A stretch of DNA of 28,440 bases, taken from positions 131,569-160,008 of the forward strand of contig NW_003143821.1 of assembly GCF_000003605.2 (NCBI RefSeq). Direction: 5' to 3'. How positions within the stretch are numbered: the first letter of the stretch is position 1; each line of letters begins with the position of its first letter. Positions 12,201 to 20,513 of this stretch are shown piece by piece. Source of the stretch: Saccoglossus kowalevskii. Lineage: Eukaryota > Hemichordata > Enteropneusta > Harrimaniidae. Both the position numbers and the translations under genes were made by a program. The notes beneath the pieces were generated by a model that saw only the letters and a program-made list of their open reading frames with translations, was not told where the DNA came from and ran no database searches.

Positions 12201-15200
12201 CTATTCGAGATGTGCTTCTAATAGAACAAATACATTGTATTGGTGTTGAATTTTATCCTCAATGTATATTCCATTTTTATTCCATTCCATGTATATTTCC
12301 ATGTTTATTCCATTCAAACATGCCCTTGCATTCCCTGTGTTATGATATCCCAACTATTTTACTCTCCAATTACACCTCTTTTATGGAAGCTACATGTGAT
12401 TATAAAAGCTTTGCATTATCCACTGTGTAATAAGACATTGTTTGAAAAGTTTGGAAATTGGCCAATTTTGAAATTTTGTTTTTAAGTGGCTAATTTATTC
12501 GATCAATTTTTTTTTTATGTTTTTTTTTTCTTGTGGGTGATGAGAAACTGAAATCTATGTTCCTTATTCATTTGTACATTGCTGACTAAATGATAATGAT
12601 GACAGACGTGGACAAGGATTTATATTAATGTGACAAACATCAATGCCACTTTACTGAGAGAAGTAATGTCTAATGTGTGCATATACAAAAACTTGAATAT
12701 AGTTTCTCATATTTGATACATAATTTCTCATATTTGATACATAATTTCTCATATTTGATACATAATTTATCATATTTGATACATAATTTATCATATTTGA
12801 TACATAATTTCTCATTTGATACATAATTTATCATATTTGATACATAATTTATCATTTGATACATAATTTATCATATTTGATACATAATTTATCATATTTG
12901 ATACATAATTTATCATATTTGATACATAATTTCTCATTTGATACATAATTTCTCATATTTGATACATAATTTCTCATTTGATACATAATTTCTCATTTGA
13001 TACATAATTTATCATATTTGATACATAATTTATCATATTTGATACATAATTTCTCATTTGATACATAATTTATCATATTTGATACATAATTTCTCAAGTT
13101 TTATGATAACCCCCATACTGTACTTGCTACTTTTCCTAACACTAAGCTTTTCAAATACACTCACTGGGAAATAAATTCTGATTATAGCAAATAACTTTTT
13201 CAATACTTTTATGTTTTTGCATTTGCATAGGAATACTTTTGATGATCTACATAAACTCTGATTTGGTAATACAAATACAATTTGTCTTGGTTTATGTCAA
13301 AAACTGCAGTCTATTCAAGCCGTATATCAAAATTACCACCCCTGATGTTTTTTATGAGTTCAGAGATATTTAATAGTGTAATCGTTTGACATCAAGATCC
13401 AGTACAAACATAACTGACACTAGCTTTTGACTTCATATGCAATTACTCTTAACTACCTTACTTACACTTTTAGTGTAACCAGGTGGTTACCAAGACCAGA
13501 TATACTCTTTTTGTGTGAACATGGAGACCAGGAGGTTACCAAGACCAGATATAATCTTTTTGTGTGAACATGGAGACCAGGAGGTTATCAAGACCTGGCT
13601 TGCACTTTTGTGTGAACATGTTGACCAGGGGGTTACCAAGACCAGGCTCACTCTTTCAGTGTGAACATAGTTACTAGGAAGGTTACGAAGACCAGGCTGA
13701 ATATTTGAGTGTGAACATGTTGACCAAGAAGATTACAAAGACCAGGCTTTCTATTTTAGTGTGAACATGTTGACCAGGAAGATTACAAAGACCAGGCTTA
13801 CTCTTTTACTGTGAACATGGAGACCAGGAGTTTATCAAGACCTGGCTTGCACTTTTGTGTGAACATGTTGACCAGGGGGTTACCAAGACCAGGCTCACTC
13901 TTTCAGTGTGAACATAGTTACTAGGAAGGTTAGCAAGACCAGGCTCACTCTTTCAGTGTGAACATAGTTACTAGGAAGGTTAGCAAGACCAGGCTCACTC
14001 TTTCAGTGTGAACATAGTTACTAGGAAGGTTACCAAGACCAGGCTGAATATTTTAGTGTGAACATGTTGACCTGTTTTATAAATTGTCTCTTTAATTAAG
14101 AGCAGGTTTTTTACTATGTCCTCATAACTGGCATAAAATGTCATTAAAAAGAGATGCTGTTAAATAAATATTTGTATTTGGTTTGTAAATTGTCCTGAAT
14201 TCTTGACACAAGTGTTATTAATGGTACCTACATATAAGTCACTGTGTATATGTCAATTGATGCATATTTATATTATGACTGAACCCATCGTAAATATAAG
14301 GTCTTACTCAACCATTAACAATCAGTTTTTTTTTTTTTTTTGGTAACTAAATCTGAATTTGTAACCGTTAATTTAAACAATATACTGAGAGCAGTTATTG
14401 AAGAGATTATGAATACAAATATTTGTATAAAACAGTTTAAACTTGCTTTGTTTTTTTTCCGTTCAATTCTATGAATACTATAATTTTTTCCCATCACAGT
14501 TTTGTGCTACATTTAACATAATTTTATGTTATTTTTCTATGATTTCTGTTGATTTTGAATACAAATACAAAATTTACCATTACACACACAGGTCTGGTAA
14601 TTAATGTTTTTGAAAAATTTTTTCAAAATAAGTCAATAAATGCATTTTTTTTTATTTAAGTGCACTTCTATTAGGGCAAAAAAAAATTTAAATGAATTAT
14701 TTTTTCAAAATTTTAATTTAAATAAATTGACAACAATTACATTATAAAATTTTTGCTAAATTAGCTACATCTTTAAATATTGAAAAATACAATTATAGCT
14801 AAATTGACATGCTAGTTAAACAATTGTATATTACAGTAAAGAAACTGTTAGAAACTGTAAAGGAAAGTCCGTTGCACCTTTGCAATGTCGTCATTCATCA
14901 AGTTGTTATAGCAACATCATTACATGTACATTAAAATGTTGAATTTTACATTTCTTATAGTAGCTATGTTAGAACCAAGTGATTACTGTCATATGTATGC
15001 TTTATATATGCCACAATTATCACTTTTGCTGTGAATACTCAACTTTCACACCGAATGCCGCTGTCAGACGTTTGTCATGCTTCACTGATTTCTACAGCCC
15101 ACAGAGATGAGTCGTGACGTATTCGTTGATTTTGAACTCGGTTGAACTTTTCAGTCATTTACCTGAAAAATCAGATCTGTACAATTTACTAATAAACAAA

Positions 15201-15771
15201 ATTGGACATACCATAAAATCTGTATTAGAAGCCGCATCCCTAAAAGATGCCGCACCCATTCTTTTTGAACAGTTGAGACTCAAAAATTGTGTAGATGCTC
15301 TAATAGAAGCCGCATCCTGTCTATTCCTTTATACCATTTCAATAGAAGTCGTGGCTTCTATAACAGATTTTACAGTAATTACACAACAATTTTATTTATG
15401 AAGAATCTTAGGTAATATATCATCAAACAGTGGTTAGAGATATATTATGAGAGATTTCACTCAGTATTTCAAATTATATTTGTTTTCCACCTTTCACGAC
15501 AGTTAAAACGAAATATCTTGAATCGTAAAACAGCCGGTGTATTGAAAGTGACGTGATCCATCAATACTTTACACAACCTGACAAACTATTAAAATTATGT
15601 TTATCTTTTTTTTTTTCCCTCTTATCTCAATAGCTCGAGAAGCATGACAAAATAACCGATGTCAAAAAGATGAGGACGGAAAATGAAATGGATTTAGAAG
15701 CTGCAACTTTGAGAGCACATTTCAAACCTGAATTCACTGATCATATGGAATCCCAAGATTGTTCAAGCTGA
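131..15771 (+). CDS. FHIT: FHIT, bis(5'-adenosyl)-triphosphatase (five coding exons, complete)
   Basis: The join 131-242, 1646-1791, 4223-4252, 4936-5004, 15634-15771 gives 164 residues, against 147 in human FHIT. Family knowledge: FHIT is a dimeric HIT-superfamily hydrolase that cleaves Ap3A to AMP and ADP, and is a tumour suppressor in mammals. Seen here: N-terminal FGQYVIK and [13 protein letters not shown] (compare human FGQHLIK, VFLKTELSFALVN), [17 protein letters not shown], the nearly invariant [10 protein letters not shown], and the triad HVHVHILPR at residues 97-105. The middle histidine, residue 99, corresponds to catalytic His96 of human FHIT. Tyr117 (DDVYEK) aligns with human Tyr114. 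Junctions are phase 1, 0, 0, 0. The C-terminus runs about 14 residues past the human end, and the human Trp in ASWRSEEEM is Met here (KKMRTENEM). No frameshift or premature stop; it looks functional. Start: first ATG after an in-frame TGA at 119-121, in a strong context (A at -3, G at +4). Confidence 0.95.
243..1338. other. FHIT intron 1, 5' part: no gene seen
   Basis: AT-rich intronic sequence, donor gtatcc at 243. Short frames at 300-533 (+) and 596-784 (-) begin without convincing ATGs, match nothing I recognise and lack splice support. The intron continues through the MITE at 1341-1539 to the acceptor at 1645. Confidence 0.7.
1341..1539 (-). mobile_element. MITE copy 1 (TA-flanked, inverted-repeat, in FHIT intron 1)
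   Basis: A 199-bp element with no coding capacity, bounded by TA on both sides (1339-1340, 1540-1541). It starts CTGTAAAATGCTTTATTT and ends in the near complement AAAATAAAGTATTTTACAG. Read on the minus strand it matches the copies at 10453-10660 and 11097-11281, including an internal block with AGGAAAAAAGGTATATTCGC. The TA flanks and inverted ends suggest a Tc1/mariner-type non-autonomous element; the superfamily is inference. Confidence 0.8.
1646..1791 (+). CDS. FHIT: FHIT coding exon 2 (VLVSPLR...SSLTIAIQ)
   Basis: With C from exon 1, the first two bases AC complete His38 (human His35). The exon then reads 48 codons from [12 protein letters not shown] to ASSLTIAIQ, in register with human VLVCPLRPVERF to GTSLTFSMQ. 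The final Gln86 corresponds to human Gln83, a substrate-phosphate contact. Donor is CAG|gtaaga, phase 0. An alternative in-frame acceptor lies 9 nt upstream (see findings). A minus-strand open frame over this exon is a shadow. Confidence 0.94.
1792..2716. other. FHIT intron 2, 5' part: no gene seen
   Basis: AT-rich intronic sequence from donor gtaaga. The frame at 1902-2111 (+) has a chance composition and no known match. Confidence 0.65.
2717..3831. mobile_element. 1.1 kb DNA transposon with 33-bp TIRs and TTA target duplication
   Basis: The left end 2717-2749 (starting GGCCACACTG, ending GGATGACATCC) and the reverse complement of 3799-3831 (starting GGCTACACCG) agree at 31 of 33 bases. Both sides are flanked by TTA (2714-2716, 3832-3834). 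Termini starting GGC with a 3-bp TTA duplication are typical of PIF/Harbinger elements (established knowledge), so a non-autonomous Harbinger-like element is the best guess. It lies in FHIT intron 2. Its interior is unusual: the right half (about 3180-3800) is clearly richer in G+C and CpG than the surroundings and contains a minus-strand coding-like stretch. No transposase was recognised. Confidence 0.75.
3133..3538 (-). pseudogene. Unassigned coding-like stretch inside the TIR element
   Basis: On the minus strand an ATGGCG start at 3538-3536 reads [15 protein letters not shown], then TGA. The same frame continues past the stop with [21 protein letters not shown] second minus frame carries the downstream part to about 3133, with [43 protein letters not shown] and KFPYGVTLV; its longest open version begins with TTG, not ATG. 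This looks like one old protein broken by a stop and a frameshift, or joined by a very short intron. I do not recognise the family. It could be a second transposon protein or a captured host gene fragment. Exact ends are uncertain. Confidence 0.4.
3929..4093. repeat. Minisatellite A, 31-bp unit, 5.3 copies
   Basis: Five essentially identical 31-bp units start at 3929, 3960, 3991, 4022 and 4053, followed by a 10-base partial unit. Each opens TTTTTATAATG and contains CATATTCCTATTTAC. The near identity implies recent expansion. It lies in FHIT intron 2, just upstream of exon 3. Confidence 0.95.
4223..4252 (+). CDS. FHIT: FHIT coding exon 3 (10-codon microexon)
   Basis: A 30-nt exon between acceptor tatttccag and donor AAG|gtaaaa. 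It encodes exactly [10 protein letters not shown], the most conserved FHIT block, which packs against the histidine triad. Its size and both boundaries equal the human exon with the same peptide. Both junctions are phase 0, so skipping it would delete ten residues without shifting the frame. Confidence 0.95.
4253..4935. other. FHIT intron 3: no gene seen
   Basis: A 683-nt GT-AG intron, AT-rich, with no recognisable feature beyond splice signals. Confidence 0.75.
4936..5004 (+). CDS. FHIT: FHIT coding exon 4 (histidine triad)
   Basis: A 69-nt exon, acceptor tttcatttcag and donor AAAAG|gtttgt, encoding 23 residues. It opens with the HIT signature HVHVHILPR and continues [14 protein letters not shown]. 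The middle His is the nucleophile forming the covalent AMP intermediate in this superfamily. The donor gtttgt is weaker than the others and precedes the longest intron, 10.6 kb. Confidence 0.95.
5156..6018. repeat. Minisatellite B, 31-bp unit, about 27-28 copies
   Basis: Head-to-tail units of 31 bp (measured at 5186, 5217, 5248), consensus around GGTAGCCAAGGTGG and ATTGCCACCATCATCC, with CCATGG or CCAAGG variants and a few shortened units. Many units contain ATGGTGG, ATTG, CCACCAT in order, which can fold as a 7-bp stem with a 4-nt loop. Because 31 is not a multiple of 3, reading frames rotate and the His-rich open frame here is an artefact. It lies about 150 bp into FHIT intron 4. Confidence 0.96.
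6019..6982. other. FHIT intron 4 segment between minisatellites B and C: no gene seen
   Basis: Mostly AT-rich unique sequence. A short G+C-richer motif, ATAGATGGCGCTCCACC near 6207, resembles a CTCF core, but this is weak. No coding frames supported. Confidence 0.6.
6983..7612. repeat. Minisatellite C, 15-bp unit with variant left flank
   Basis: The right part (about 7215-7600) is a 15-bp tandem repeat alternating AAACCAAACACCTAT and AAACCAAATACCTGT, roughly 25 copies. The left part (6983-7210) is older and mixed, with about 17-bp units (AAGCACCTCTGTAAACC) and 24-bp units (AACCAACCAAACACCTCTTT). Because 15 is divisible by 3, several frames stay open: pentapeptides of the [10 protein letters not shown] type on + and LVYRC type on -. 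These are repeat artefacts. It lies in FHIT intron 4. Confidence 0.95.
7613..9711. other. FHIT intron 4 segment: no gene seen
   Basis: About 2.1 kb of AT-rich intronic sequence with homopolymer runs. Minus-strand frames at 8434-8646 and 8861-9136 show no family resemblance or splice support. Confidence 0.6.
9831..10320 (+). mobile_element. LINE 3'-tail remnant, copy A (in FHIT intron 4)
   Basis: Frames on + give [20 protein letters not shown] (from 9861), then [10 protein letters not shown] and, after frameshifts, [20 protein letters not shown] (from 10120). This order of features (a Leu/Lys-rich helix with a Trp, an F..E..L segment, then a C-x-x-to-H/C zinc-knuckle-like segment with an E-x-E-x-H core) is what I know from the C-terminus of non-LTR polyproteins downstream of reverse transcriptase. 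The matching segment at 21961-22134 has the same words at DNA level (CAGATTGCAGTAAATT, TGTACACAAA). It is heavily decayed; ends are approximate. Confidence 0.6.
10453..10660 (+). mobile_element. MITE copy 2 (FHIT intron 4)
   Basis: A 208-bp element flanked by TA (10451-10452, 10661-10662). It begins CTGTAAAATACTTTATTTT and ends AAAATAAAGTATTCTACAG. The internal block with AGGAAAAAAGGTATATTCGC is shared with copies 1 and 3, and orientation is opposite to copy 1. Confidence 0.85.
11097..11281 (+). mobile_element. MITE copy 3 (FHIT intron 4, internally shortened)
   Basis: A 185-bp copy flanked by TA (11095-11096, 11282-11283). It begins CTGTAGAATACTTTATTTT and ends ATAAAGTATTTTACAG. Compared with copy 2 it lacks part of the left arm, where a short TTAATTTTAATTAATTTTA duplication is found. 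It lies only about 0.44 kb downstream of copy 2, in the same orientation. Confidence 0.85.
11284..12702. other. FHIT intron 4 segment: no gene seen
   Basis: Unique AT-rich sequence. Overlapping + frames at 12095-12430 and 12240-12485 have no recognisable family. No splice-flanked exon candidate was found. Confidence 0.55.
12703..13096. repeat. Minisatellite D, 21/19-bp unit, 19 copies plus partial
   Basis: Unit TTTCTCATATTTGATACATA plus A (21 bp), interspersed with a 19-bp form lacking one AT. Unit starts fall at 12703, 12724, 12745, 12766, 12787, 12808, 12827, 12848 and so on to 13069, with a partial unit at 13090. A second variant swaps TTTCTC for TTTATC. The 21- and 19-bp forms are interleaved. 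Minus-strand heptapeptide frames (LCIKYDK) are artefacts. It lies in FHIT intron 4. Confidence 0.96.
13097..13469. other. FHIT intron 4 spacer between minisatellites D and E: nothing seen
   Basis: AT-rich unique sequence, no coding or RNA feature recognised. Confidence 0.6.
13470..14072. repeat. Minisatellite E, about 49-50 bp unit, about 12 copies, higher-order structure
   Basis: Units carry GGTTACCAAGACCAGG, CTCTTTCAGTGTGAACAT, then GTTGACCAGG or AGTTACTAGGAA. Measured spacing between 13485 and 13534 is 49 bp. A block of about 115 bp (CATGGAGACC through CTAGGAAGGTTA) near 13569-13686 recurs almost unchanged near 13817-13932, and the last three units are almost identical. This shows expansion by multi-unit duplication. 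It lies in FHIT intron 4. Confidence 0.93.
14073..15633. other. FHIT intron 4, 3' part: no gene seen
   Basis: AT-rich sequence, ending in the pyrimidine-rich acceptor tract before exon 5. The only distinct content is the small motif cluster at 15225-15361, given separately. Confidence 0.6.
15225..15361. repeat. Cluster of AGAAGCCGCATCC motif copies with a small palindrome
   Basis: TTAGAAGCCGCATCC (15225-15239), AAGATGCCGCACCC (about 15243-15256) and AATAGAAGCCGCATCC (15302-15317) are direct near-copies. ATAGAAGTCGTGGCTTCTAT (15342-15361) has complementary ends. The motif also makes the open frame 15114-15401 look coding (EAAS repeated). Probably a decayed short repeat; family unknown. Confidence 0.45.
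15634..15771 (+). CDS. FHIT: FHIT coding exon 5 (C-terminal helix and tail, stop TGA)
   Basis: Acceptor is a long pyrimidine tract ending tctcaatag. The exon encodes 45 residues starting LEKHDK (human LQKHDK), then [15 protein letters not shown] (human EEEMAAEAAALRVYF), and ends ESQDCSS before TGA at 15769-15771. The segment between KHDK and the EM motif has diverged, and the tail is longer than in human. The match over KHDK and the AATLR helix makes the assignment firm despite the distance from exon 4. Confidence 0.92.
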   Translation, partial: LEKHDKITDVKKMRTENEMDLEAATLRAHFKPEFTDHMESQDCSS

Positions 15772-15905
15772 AGGCTGTGTTTAAAAAAGGACTCGTAGTT
15801 GCAAAGAAAGTCAGTTAAAATGGAATTGGGTAAACATTGATGTGTAGAGATTAAGCAAATCCATATTTTTTCATCGATAAGTGTTATGCTTATAGAATAC
15901 TTATA

Positions 15906-15911
15906 AATAAA
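15906..15911 (+). terminator. Candidate FHIT poly(A) signal AATAAA
   Basis: First AATAAA after the FHIT stop, 135 nt downstream of TGA. Further AATAAA hexamers at 16597, 16604 and 17244 could be alternative sites. Only transcript ends can decide. Confidence 0.4.
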
Positions 15912-17940
15912 TCCATATATGATCGTTGATAATGGCAGGTATCTCCAATCCAGGGTTATACAATGTACATTACTCATACAAGACATCCATGACGTCAAAA
16001 ATGCTCCATTTGGTAGCCATGACAACAGTTGTCTCATTGCCCAGGTAGATAAGAGATGATATCACCTCATTAAATTAAAGAGATATGGATGAAAAAATGC
16101 AAAAAATCATGTAGATGAAGATAATGGAGCACGGATCATCGGCAACACTCGTCGTTTATAGATCATTAAAGATGGCCGAGACTTCAGTCAGTGCAGTTGG
16201 AAGGATAAAAAATGATAGTGCTCTTAAAATCCATCCATTCAGCATCCATTTATTAATACCATGCTCGTCTTGCACGGAGAGGCGAAAAATTGACTTTTAG
16301 TACAAAGCTGTAAATGTAGGTATTATATAGTACACAAGATGCAAACTTTTCTAAGAATTTAGAAATGTTTCTATTGTTAATTCCCATCAATAATACTTGT
16401 ATGTTTTCTGTGTACTTCTTGTCAATATATTTGAGCAAAGCAACTTAATGTGACAGATACTCGACAATATGTTCGATGGGATAATGTCAGATACGACTCC
16501 AGATTAGAGGATTACCTTTTTGTAAAGGTGACTCAAGTTGAGAGAAAAAGGCAAAGGTCATATAAGGTTTATGTTTTGCCAATATGAATTTTTTTAAATA
16601 AAAAATAAATCAACAATTTGTAAATAGAAAATTACATATTAAGTCGGTGACAATTAAATCTGTTGCAATTAAATGCAGTATTCTGCAGTGTACGTTTTGA
16701 AAGTTCCTCTGCCTTTTTGTGGCATTCATCTATTTTTGCAATTGTTGTTCCCTATTTTTATATGCCCAGTGTTTCTAGAATGCCTGTTTGAAAGTAAAAC
16801 TGCATTTCTGATCAACTGTCTTGGTAATGATCAACGTAACATTGCAACTCTGCAAGATGCGTGCATATTTGGGTGCTCCACTAAGTACTGACACACTAAC
16901 CAAATACAGAAATGTACTATATCATGGAATTGATGGTTGAACATTTGAAGTTACTGGTACTAGTGCATATGACTATGAGCCACAGTGATCTCTTTCTGTC
17001 ATATTGGATTTGGGGAGTGTATGTGTGAGGTATAATCATTTGGTTTATCAACAGAACAACAATCACCTTTCCAGTTCTGAGTATTACAATAGTAGTGTCA
17101 CTGTAATGTCAAGTAATTTGTGTGCTAGCTTGTGTGCGAACTATTCTCATTTTTAAAAAAAAAAATTGTTAAAGTTATTTATAAACTGTTTGTTTTCAGT
17201 TGTTTTTTTTTTATTCATGTAATACTAAGCTGTTCTGATACCAAATAAACCCACATAGAGTAAAATGTTTGTATGTTCATGTACATATGGAAACAGAACC
17301 TATATTGCAGAAAAAAATTAGCTGTAATATTCATAAATACATACTATGTGTATTGTCACAATTGGTTTTCTCATTTGATACAAAAAAAACACTATTTTGG
17401 CTGTGTGTTACATAAATTAACCTTTCCACCACCAGACTTCCTCACCCAAATTTTTTCATACTTTTTCCCAATACTCTTCAATATTTCTTGAAATGAACCA
17501 TAATTTTGGAGCCAACAGACAAAATTTGAGTAAATCTTTAGTTTTTACTCAAAATATTTGTATATTTTGTGAACTTGTGATGAAAATAAGAAACTGGTGG
17601 TGATAAATTTATAGAAAAAAAGGTTTTAACCAGGACGCCATCAAATTATTCAATTGTTAAGAATCTGTGTATGAGAATTGATGATGCTGTCTGTTTTCAT
17701 CCAATACATTAATCATTTTATACCAGCAATTAATTATCAAGAGACAAAAAATTGTATTTCACACCTGATCAAACCTGCTATTAATGTTTAACTATTTTAT
17801 TCCTCAAAGTCAAGGTAATGTTGATCTCTTAAAAAATATAAAAATTAAATTATTCTGATTTTTCTTTGGTTTTCCTTTTCTCCAAAATAAGGTGTTTATA
17901 ATGACCTGGAAAATATCTATCAGTTGAATTATTTAATGTT
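15912..17940. other. 3' flank of FHIT: possible 3' UTR, no gene seen
   Basis: AT-rich sequence that may be 3' UTR in part. Open frames here (for example 15741-16037 minus, 16673-16891 plus) have no family resemblance. A TGACGTCA palindrome lies at 15990-15997. Confidence 0.55.
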
Positions 17941-17954
17941 TGAAGTTACAATTC

Positions 17955-18267
17955 AAAATCAGCGATTTGATGTCAGAGGTCATTTTTGGTTAATTTACGA
18001 TTATTGAAATAGCTCATTTACATAATTGTACTCCAACCTATGCATCTAAATTATATACATTGTTTCCAACAAATCATTTGCATAATTTGGTTCATTCTCT
18101 ACATTAAAATTTGTTTTCGTCCCATTTTAAGACCTACATAAAAATGCTACTTTTACAAAAATCTTCTCCAGACAGACAGATAGACTAATAGTTTTTCCAC
18201 ATGATTTACACCTTACAACATTTATTTAACTCCAGTGGGCTCAATTATCCTCAAAACCGCTGATTTT
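17955..18267. mobile_element. Possible small inverted-repeat element
   Basis: AAAATCAGCGATTTGA at 17955 faces TCAAAACCGCTGATTTT ending 18267, a 10-bp perfect core with imperfect extension. The 313-bp interior is AT-rich and non-coding. It may be a decayed MITE; no clear target duplication was seen. Confidence 0.3.
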
Positions 18268-18780
18268 GTAATTTTAATTTGTGAACAGGGACTCGGCTCA
18301 ACCATATAGACCCTAGAGATCGTATCTTCTCATGGGTCTATGACTAAACATTCATCATTACGTTAAAATAACTGTAAGATTTATTGACAATTCTCATGGG
18401 AAATCTTCTGATATCTCCTATGTGTGATTGTAAGATGTCAGTTTTGACATAAATAACTGTCCTGTGTGCACTTACATAATATGCAATTGGATTATTGCTA
18501 AAAGACCACAGACTCCTGTGTCTTTGATGTTGCCAAGTCATGAAACCATCTTACAATTGAATGACAAAATGTGAATTCATAGTTTATTTATTCATAGACT
18601 AATCATAAATGCGGAGCCCAATTACAGGATGGCAATTAAACAAAAAGTTTAATAGAATATGACAAACGTACAATCTAAAATATTGTGTTAGCGAGTGCTT
18701 TTTCGACGTTTGATTTAAATTTACTAATTGAACAAAAAAGATCTATATTAGCAAGAAAATTATTACAAGCGTTGTGCAAT
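18268..18780. other. Intergenic: no gene seen
   Basis: AT-rich sequence between the small inverted repeat and the retrotransposon remnant. A minus-strand frame at 18344-18541 is not recognisable. Confidence 0.5.
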
Positions 18781-19925
18781 CTAAAAAAGTGTTCAAGACA
18801 ATATGGTGGTTGACAGAAATTGGACTTAGGTGGATACTGCCACTGATTTTTGTTATGGCACCCTCAGGTGGCAAGTACCCTCCTCCAAACAGCAGTTGGT
18901 CATTTCTCAAGGGACTGTCACATAATTCTGGTATTCTGCCATCTGACCTTACCTTTGTTACATGTTGCATGCATGGTGTAATTCTGTTGGGATAATTCAG
19001 ATTGCCAAAAGTGATAATTTTGTTTACATGGCATCTGATTTTGATTTCTATGCTTGCCTGATCCTTGTTTTAAAGGCTTCAGGTCAAATAGGCCAGTGAA
19101 TTTCCCACTCTGAACTTGTTCAAGATGGTCACACCACACTTTATTAGAGAGTCAGTCACTGAATCTTACAGATGCTTACTTACACATTCAAGTGCACCCA
19201 AGACAGCCAATCACTCCTAAGGTTTGTGGTTGAGGGAACCAACTCTATTGTTTGGTCTTTGTTTTGCACCACCAGTGTTCACAAAATGAGCAAATCGGTG
19301 GCAGTTCAACTCCACACCAGAGTCAGCTTTGTGTACATTTACATAGATGACTGATTTCTCCATCAGCCATCACAGGAGACCCTATCTGAACATTTTCAGA
19401 TTTCACTGGTATTTCTGTGGTCGCTGGGATTTGTAATCAACCTGGGAAAGTTTCAGAGATAACCCAATATATGGTTTACATGGGGATGGAAATAGGCACA
19501 CAGGAGACAGTCTTAGGTCTTTAATACAGACAATCACCATATCTAAATCAAGCAATACACAACTCTACTTGCTGCCTAGCTGACTACTAGTACTCCAATT
19601 GATGAGCTCAGTTGGAAAGGTTTCGTCTGTGAAGGGCCTGGTGTTGCCTGCAATACCCGGACTAAGATCTATTCACCAAATCCAGTTGGACATATCAATA
19701 TACGTGAGAGATCAGTTCCATCGTTCAGGGCAAGTACCTGGACCTTCCTGTCAGATTGACAAGTGCCAGCATGCCCTGCAGTAGTGGAACATTCTGACCC
19801 CTTAGTCGAGATGCCCTTCATTCCACCTCATCCAACCATCTCAGTTCTGATGGATGCTCTGGACGCAGGCTATGGGTGCACATGATGCAAACGCAGAACT
19901 TTGAGACAACCTTTAGTCCTTTGGA
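18781..19925 (+). mobile_element. DIRS/Ngaro-like retrotransposon remnant (reverse transcriptase and RNase H, frameshifted)
   Basis: Less AT-rich than its surroundings. In order on +, with frame changes: LNLFKM near 19112 (family form LN.FV...HFKM), DAYLHIQVHP at 19171-19200, LLRFVVEG near 19217, LCFAPPVFTK near 19262, catalytic-loop YIDD at 19340-19351, LWSLGFVINLGK near 19416, YMGMEIGT at 19477-19500 (family form LGMEI), and MPFIPPHPTISVLMDALDAG from 19811, resembling the RNase H TDAS..GWGA motif. This succession, especially the RFVV and LCFG.T.AP.VFTK words, is characteristic of DIRS-order elements rather than LINEs (established knowledge). At least three frame changes and several stops make it dead. 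The tyrosine recombinase was not found. Left boundary is approximate. Confidence 0.7.
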
Positions 19926-20052
19926 CAAATCAACTAGGAGAAGCTAGAAGACGGCTATGCTCGTGCTACAAGCTTTTCTGCATTCTTTTTAAGGTACAAC
20001 AAGTCACCTACTTCAACAAGGAATGACACAACATGGTCCTCACCCGCTTGCC

Positions 20053-20513
20053 ATAAAGATAATCTGCTGGTGTACTCACATCAGGCGCATTCACAACATC
20101 ATCACTGACACACTGTTGGCAAACTAGTTTGCCAATACCGAGTGATGTAAATGCGTATTTGAGACTACTCTGATACTCTGCATTCTCTCCATTTCCACTT
20201 ATAACGTGCACGCAAGAAACTGTCTCTGATAGTGCCTATCTGGCCAAGTCAGATTTGGACCTTCGTGTTGTGGTCACTTTTGCAGAACACTTTAACCCAC
20301 CACCCAGAGTTGCTAACAATCTTCGCACGTATTTTTCAGGTTATGCTTACATCAGTAGAGGGGTTTTCAGTGACTCTACCAGCGACGTGCATTATCAAAC
20401 TTTGTGTCTTTGGGTAGAAACATCCCTGAGAGTAACGCTGTACTATCAAGACACTGATGGACCACTGCGCACGGTCCTGCCACCCAATCCTAGTACTGCA
20501 GGCGTCTTGTAAC
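20053..20513 (+). other. Unassigned coding-like stretch downstream of the RNase H remnant
   Basis: One + frame is open for 150 codons apart from a single TAG near 20166. It reads GVLTSGAFTTSSLTHCWQ, then after the stop ETVSDSAYLAKSDLDLRVVV, FSGYAYISRGVFSDSTSD and TVLPPNPSTAGVL before TAA at 20511-20513. It lies where a DIRS element would carry its 3' genes, but I recognise no tyrosine recombinase or methyltransferase residues. A competing minus frame covers 20008-20211. It could be retrotransposon, host exon or chance. Confidence 0.3.

Noticed and set aside
15114-15401. 95-codon frame with EAAS repeats
   Set aside because: The apparent coding look comes from a repeated DNA motif, and the frame is inside FHIT intron 4.
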